DNA of 38,293 nt from Bacillus sp. RO2 (GTDB taxonomy: Bacteria; Bacillota; Bacilli; Bacillales; Bacillaceae_I). Shown here in pieces: positions 34,912 to 38,293 of the stretch. Position numbers and translations under genes: made by a program. The DNA lies in NCBI RefSeq assembly GCF_012911845.1, contig NZ_JAAXCU010000023.1, positions 1 through 38,293 on the forward strand, in the 5' to 3' direction. The notes beneath the pieces are model-generated. The model did not search any database. It was not told the origin of the DNA and worked only from the letters and a program-made list of their open reading frames with translations. Numbering within the stretch: position 1 is the first letter of the stretch; every line of letters starts with the position of its first letter.

Positions 34912-36255
34912 TTAAGTAGTAATTGGGTTCATCGACTGAATGAAACCAGTATGGTAGTGACCTGAGACAAAATCATCGGTCTCAAGGGCGCGAATTAAAA
35001 ACGGAAGATTCGTTTTAATCCCTTCAACTGAAGCGGCCATTAAATAGTCTTTTGCCCGTTCAATTGTCGCTTCTCTCGTCTCACCGGAAACGATAATCTT
35101 AGCAATCATTGGATCATAAAATGGTGTAACTTTTAAATCTGGACCATAGCCGCTGTCGACCCTGACTCCTTCTTTACTCGGAAGGTGCCATTTAGTAATG
35201 AGTCCTGGTGAAGGAAAGAATTTGACTGGATCTTCTGCATATAGACGAAACTCTATCGCGTGTCCAGTGCTTGTGATTTCCTCCTGCTGCAACGGAAGCC
35301 TTTCACCAGCTGCCACATGAAGTTGCCATTCTACAAGATCAAGCCCAGTGATGCACTCCGTTATCGGGTGTTCAACCTGCAGTCTGGTATTCATTTCAAG
35401 GAAGTAGAAGTTTTCCTCTTCATCCATGATGAACTCGACAGTTCCGGCATTCTTGTAACCTACTTCTTTGGCAGCCAGGACAGCAGCTTCACAAATTTTC
35501 ATTCGAGTCTCTTGGCTCATTTCCGGACTTTGTGCTTCTTCAATAACCTTTTGATTCCGTCGTTGAACAGAGCAGTTTCTTTCAAACATATGTACGACAT
35601 TTCCATGCGCATCACCGAAGATCTGCACCTCTATATGCTTGGCATTACCCACGTATTTTTCAATAAACATATCTTCATTTTTGAAATAAGCTTTCGCTCG
35701 TTTCTTGGTCTGTTCGAAAGTATTCTCGATATCCTGTTTGTTTTCACAGCGGTGCATTCCAATTCCACCGCCTCCTCCACTAGCTTTTAACATAACAGGA
35801 AAACCGATTTTCTCTGCAAGAACTAACGCTTCCTCCAATGATTCTACAGGTTGCTCAGATCCAGGAACCACAGGCACGCCAGCTTTAATCATCGCTCTGC
35901 GGGAAGATAATTTATCTCCCATTAACTTAATGACTTCTACACTTGGACCGATAAATGTGAGTCCGGCATCATGAAGCGCTTGTGCAAACTCTCCATTCTC
36001 CGATAAAAAACCGTATCCTGGGTGAACTCCATCCACATTTTCTTCCTTAGCGATTTCCAAAATCCGTTCAACGTTTAAATACGATTTTTGAGGCGGGGCC
36101 TCACCTACATGTCTTGCTACTGTCGCTTGCTGAACATAAGGCAAATCTTTATCAGCGTCTGAATATATAGCAACTGTTTCTACACCTAATCGCTGGCATG
36201 TTCGTATAATTCTTTCTGCAATTTCTCCTCGATTAGCAATCAGTATTTTTTGCAT
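34912..36255 (-). CDS. Biotin carboxylase subunit of acyl-CoA carboxylase
   Basis: ATP-grasp enzyme that carboxylates biotin on the carrier protein using bicarbonate and ATP (AccC/YngH family). The 447 residues have the N-terminal pre-ATP-grasp domain (MQKILIANRGEIAERIIRTC) and the glycine-rich ATP loop MLKASGGGGGIGMHRCE. Catalytic segments are MFERNCSVQRRNQKVIEEAQ and FLEMNTRLQVEHPITE, and a C-terminal biotin carboxylase domain follows. First gene of the operon. It is divergent from the ylbP-like gene across a 218-bp region with a cre-like site, which suggests catabolite control. The start ATG is behind AGAAAGGGGA. Confidence 0.95.
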   Translation of the reverse strand: MQKILIANRGEIAERIIRTCQRLGVETVAIYSDADKDLPYVQQATVARHVGEAPPQKSYLNVERILEIAKEENVDGVHPGYGFLSENGEFAQALHDAGLTFIGPSVEVIKLMGDKLSSRRAMIKAGVPVVPGSEQPVESLEEALVLAEKIGFPVMLKASGGGGGIGMHRCENKQDIENTFEQTKKRAKAYFKNEDMFIEKYVGNAKHIEVQIFGDAHGNVVHMFERNCSVQRRNQKVIEEAQSPEMSQETRMKICEAAVLAAKEVGYKNAGTVEFIMDEEENFYFLEMNTRLQVEHPITECITGLDLVEWQLHVAAGERLPLQQEEITSTGHAIEFRLYAEDPVKFFPSPGLITKWHLPSKEGVRVDSGYGPDLKVTPFYDPMIAKIIVSGETREATIERAKDYLMAASVEGIKTNLPFLIRALETDDFVSGHYHTGFIQSMNPITT

Positions 36256-36340
36256 GGAGTTATCCCCTTTCTAAAGAACTTGCAATTTAAATCCCTAACA
36301 AACTACTATTTCTACATAATTCCTGGATTTCCTTCTTTAA

Positions 36341-36355
36341 TTGCAAACGCTTTCT
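36341..36355. promoter_or_regulatory. cre-like site between the carboxylase operon and ylbP-like gene
   Basis: TTGCAAACGCTTTCT matches the catabolite-responsive element consensus WTGNAARCGNWWWCA at 14 of 15 positions. It lies about 85 bp upstream of the biotin carboxylase start. A weaker AAGCGCTT-centred sequence (36431-36446) lies about 30 bp before the ylbP-like start. CcpA control is an inference. A TATAAT at 36389-36394 could serve the plus-strand gene, but no -35 stands at the right distance. Confidence 0.6.
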
Positions 36356-36473
36356 AAAATTATTGCAGAATTTTTTGTTTTTTTGTTATATAATTAATAT
36401 TAAAATAAACCATTCTGCTTAATATGTATAGTGGTAAGCGCTTCAATTAGAGATTTTCAAGGGGGAAATGTAT

Positions 36474-36968
36474 ATGACTGTTAAAAAACTATCAATTAAC
36501 TATAAAACATTGGAAGAGTTCAAACAGTTCAGGGAATATGGCATACAAGAACTATCTATGTTAGAAGACCTTCAAGATAATATTATCGAGAATGACAGCG
36601 AATCACCATTCTATGGTATTTATTATGGTGAAAAACTTGTAGCAAGAATGAGCCTTTACCGTGTTTCTAAAGAGCTTGATAAATATTTCGAACCTCGCCA
36701 AGATTATTTAGAGTTATGGAAACTAGAAGTATTATCAAACTACCAACGCAAAGGCTTTGGCAAAGAACTAGTTGATTTCGCGAAAGGGTTTGGGCTTCCA
36801 ATCAAAACGAACCCTCGTGTCAAATCGGCCGACTTCTGGAATCGTATGGGGTTCACTTCTGTACATTATGATGTGGAGCGTGATCTAGGGGAAAACCCGC
36901 TTGTGTGGTATCCAGAAGGAGTTAAGGCTCAAGATAGAGTCTCTACTAAAGAAGAAACGACAGATTAA
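36474..36968 (+). CDS. ylbP: GNAT family N-acetyltransferase, YlbP-like
   Basis: Predicted acetyl-CoA dependent N-acetyltransferase of 164 residues; its substrate is unknown. It closely resembles B. subtilis YlbP throughout (INYKTLEEFKQFREYGIQEL, ENDSESPFYGIYYGEKLVAR, DYLELWKLEVLSNYQRKG). The acetyl-CoA motif is YQRKGFGKELVDFAK, followed by the GNAT motif B region SADFWNRMGFTSVHYD. The second of two ATG codons is chosen because AGGGGG stands 8 nt before it. It is the only clear plus-strand gene in the window. The order ylbP-panE-bshC-mraZ is shared with B. subtilis, apart from the carboxylase operon (and DUF3397 gene) lying between. Confidence 0.92.
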   Translation: MTVKKLSINYKTLEEFKQFREYGIQELSMLEDLQDNIIENDSESPFYGIYYGEKLVARMSLYRVSKELDKYFEPRQDYLELWKLEVLSNYQRKGFGKELVDFAKGFGLPIKTNPRVKSADFWNRMGFTSVHYDVERDLGENPLVWYPEGVKAQDRVSTKEETTD

Positions 36969-36971
36969 ATG

Positions 36972-37013
36972 AAAAAGGTAATTGCTGTGTTCTTCGCCGG
37001 CAATTACCTTTTT
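36972..37013 (+). terminator. Bidirectional terminator between ylbP-like and yuxK-like genes
   Basis: AAAAAGGTAATTGC and GCAATTACCTTTTT form a 14-bp perfect stem with a 14-nt loop and T-runs on both strands. It sits between two convergent genes and probably serves both. Confidence 0.92.
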
Positions 37014-37028
37014 CTATTCTTTTTTCAC

Positions 37029-37439
37029 CTATAGAAATCTTTTTTTCATTTCTGGATTTGGCAACATGCATTGGTCTTTCTTTCCGAACCATCTATATCG
37101 GTTTTTGGCAATAAAGGAATAAACTATATCTCTTATGGGTTTAGGTATTAAGATGAGTGGATAGAAAAGCTTCCATGGACCATCTAATTTCTTTGCCACT
37201 TTTAAGGCCGCGGTCGACTTGGTAAATAATTTATTGCCTTCTACAAAATAAAAGCTATCAAACTGATCCAGCGGGAGAGAATGCTCCTTTAATATGGCTT
37301 GTCCCACTTCTGACTGAAGGGATGCAAATTTATAAGTCGCTCCTTTATCACGTTGTATCACAAACGTCACCAACGCGTTACACAAATTACATACCCCATC
37401 AAAAAGAAGAATGGGGTGTTCAGTATTAATATCAGGCAT
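37029..37439 (-). CDS. DCC-family thiol-disulfide oxidoreductase-like protein, YuxK-like
   Basis: Protein of 136 residues from the DUF393/DCC family (B. subtilis YuxK about 137). It is named after the N-terminal motif in ILLFDGVCNLCNALVTFVI, where the CxxC pair suggests a thioredoxin-like redox role; this role has not been shown for the family. Further matches are KFASLQSEVGQAIL, KSTAALKVAKKLDGPWKLF, and the C-terminal YRWFGKKDQCMLPNPEMKKRFL segment (written here in parts: YRWFGKKDQC and MLPNPEMKKRFL). The start ATG is behind GAAAGGAGAG; eleven upstream codons are rejected. It converges on the ylbP-like gene and its upstream region merges into tandem array B. Confidence 0.9.
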   Translation of the reverse strand: MPDINTEHPILLFDGVCNLCNALVTFVIQRDKGATYKFASLQSEVGQAILKEHSLPLDQFDSFYFVEGNKLFTKSTAALKVAKKLDGPWKLFYPLILIPKPIRDIVYSFIAKNRYRWFGKKDQCMLPNPEMKKRFL

Positions 37440-37566
37440 AGAGTCTCTCCTTTCAGGAACCATCCAAAACAATCCATTACTTTTTGATTATACAACTAAA
37501 TTTCTCTAGTGTGTCTTTATTACTCAACTCTATTGTAAATTTTATGGGCATACCTATGGGATTCTG

Positions 37567-38190
37567 GTGAATAGAAACATTCTATTGGACCTTTAAAAGA
37601 GATTCCCCTTTCCTTCGGGCGTATAGAACTGTTCTATTGGACTTTTCAAAGGGATTCCCGTGTCCTTCGGGCGTATAGAACCGCTCTATTGGACTTTTCA
37701 AAGGGATTCTCCTTTCCTTCGGGCGTATAGAACCGTTCTATTGGACTTTTCAAAGGGATTCTCCTTTCCTTTGGGCGTATAGAACCGTTCTATTGGACAC
37801 TTCAAAGGGATTCTCCTTTCCTTCGGGCGTATAGAACTGTTCTATTGGACTTTTCAATGGGATTCCCCTTTCCTTCGGGCGTATAGAACTGTTCTATTGG
37901 ACTTTTCAAAGAGATTCTCCTTTCCTTTGGGCGTATAGAACTGTTCTATTGGACTTTTCAAGGGGATTCTCCTTTCCTTCGGGCGTATAGAACTGTTCTA
38001 TTGGACTTTTCAATGGGATTCTCCTTTCCTTCGGGCGTATAGAACTGTTTTATTGGACTTTTCAATGGGATTCCCCTTTCCTTCGGGCGTATAGAACCGC
38101 CCTATTGGAGTTTTCAATGGGATTCCCCTTTCCTTCGGGCGTATAGAACTGTACTATTGCACTTTCAAATGGGCTTCCCCGTTCCTTCGG
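37567..38190. repeat. 52-bp direct tandem repeat array B (12 units)
   Basis: Twelve units of exactly 52 bp without indels: a degenerate first unit at 37567, then units starting every 52 bp from 37619 to 38139. A typical unit starts GCGTATAGAACYGTTCTAT and ends with TCTCCTTTCCTTCGG. In seven of the eleven good units bases 5-19 are a perfect 15-bp palindrome ATAGAACYGTTCTAT. The outer units at the right end are the most diverged. A half-decayed unit may precede 37567. There are no spacers and no coding capacity across the frame-shifting period. Located upstream of the yuxK-like gene. Function is unknown. Confidence 0.96.
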
Positions 38191-38293
38191 TTATCTACAT
38201 CCTAAGAGAACCCCTCTGAACTGCTTTAACCGGCATAAATCCCGACAGCGCTCTCCTCCTACGTAAAACCACGGCCGCTGACACCTATCTCTT
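38191..38293. other. Right-end sequence with no recognised feature
   Basis: After the last repeat unit the sequence becomes richer in GC and loses the 52-bp pattern. I see no gene, hairpin terminator or promoter that can be supported in these 103 bases. They could include the end of a gene extending beyond the window. Confidence 0.4.

Noticed and set aside
35260-35790. 176-codon plus-strand frame opposite the biotin carboxylase gene
   Set aside because: Antisense to conserved catalytic regions; Phe/Ser-rich shadow without start signals.

Overview
The window is a chromosomal segment of a low-GC, endospore-forming member of the Bacillaceae (Bacillus sensu lato). This rests on pro-sigma-E, sigma-G, SpoIIGA, SpoVD and SpoVE, on the bacillithiol enzyme BshC, on a T-box in front of ileS, and on the B. 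subtilis-like order of the division and cell wall (dcw) cluster. Nearly everything is on the minus strand, so transcription runs from high to low coordinates. The one clear plus-strand gene is the ylbP-type acetyltransferase.

In transcription order: a DCC-family protein (yuxK-like) at 37.0-37.4 kb; the divergent ylbP-like gene; a three-gene biotin-dependent acyl-CoA carboxylase operon (36.3-33.1 kb) with a cre-like site upstream; a ketopantoate reductase-like gene, a DUF3397 membrane protein and bshC (33.0-29.9 kb). Next comes the dcw cluster: mraZ-rsmH-ftsL-pbpB-spoVD-murE-mraY-murD-spoVE-(no murG)-murB-divIB-ylxW-ylxX-sbp-ftsA-ftsZ (29.6-11.0 kb). It is followed by the sporulation operon spoIIGA-sigE and sigG (10.6-8.0 kb), the ylmC / ylmD-ylmE-sepF-ylmG-ylmH-divIVA group (7.8-3.75 kb), and ileS with its T-box leader (3.7-0.45 kb).

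The genes join peptidoglycan precursor synthesis (MurE, MraY, MurD, MurB), septal synthesis (FtsL, DivIB, PBP2B), Z-ring assembly (FtsZ, FtsA, SepF, DivIVA) and the switch from vegetative to spore wall and compartment-specific transcription (SpoVD, SpoVE, SpoIIGA, SigE, SigG).

The protein-coding content is mostly canonical; the unusual material is in the noncoding DNA. (1) Both window ends carry long direct tandem arrays with exactly the same 52-bp period and similar unit boundaries but mostly different unit bodies. The right array carries a 15-bp palindrome in most units. (2) An approximately 110-120 bp interspersed inverted-repeat element occurs twice, plus an internally deleted hairpin remnant. 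One full copy lies inside the ileS leader, between the T-box terminator and the ribosome binding site. (3) Five 21-bp tandem repeats lie between ftsZ and spoIIGA. (4) The murG position is empty and holds a promoter-like region with three TTGCACA-type half-sites. (5) The sigG leader can sequester its Shine-Dalgarno sequence in a hairpin. All functional statements are from reading the sequence and knowledge of the families; no database search was run.
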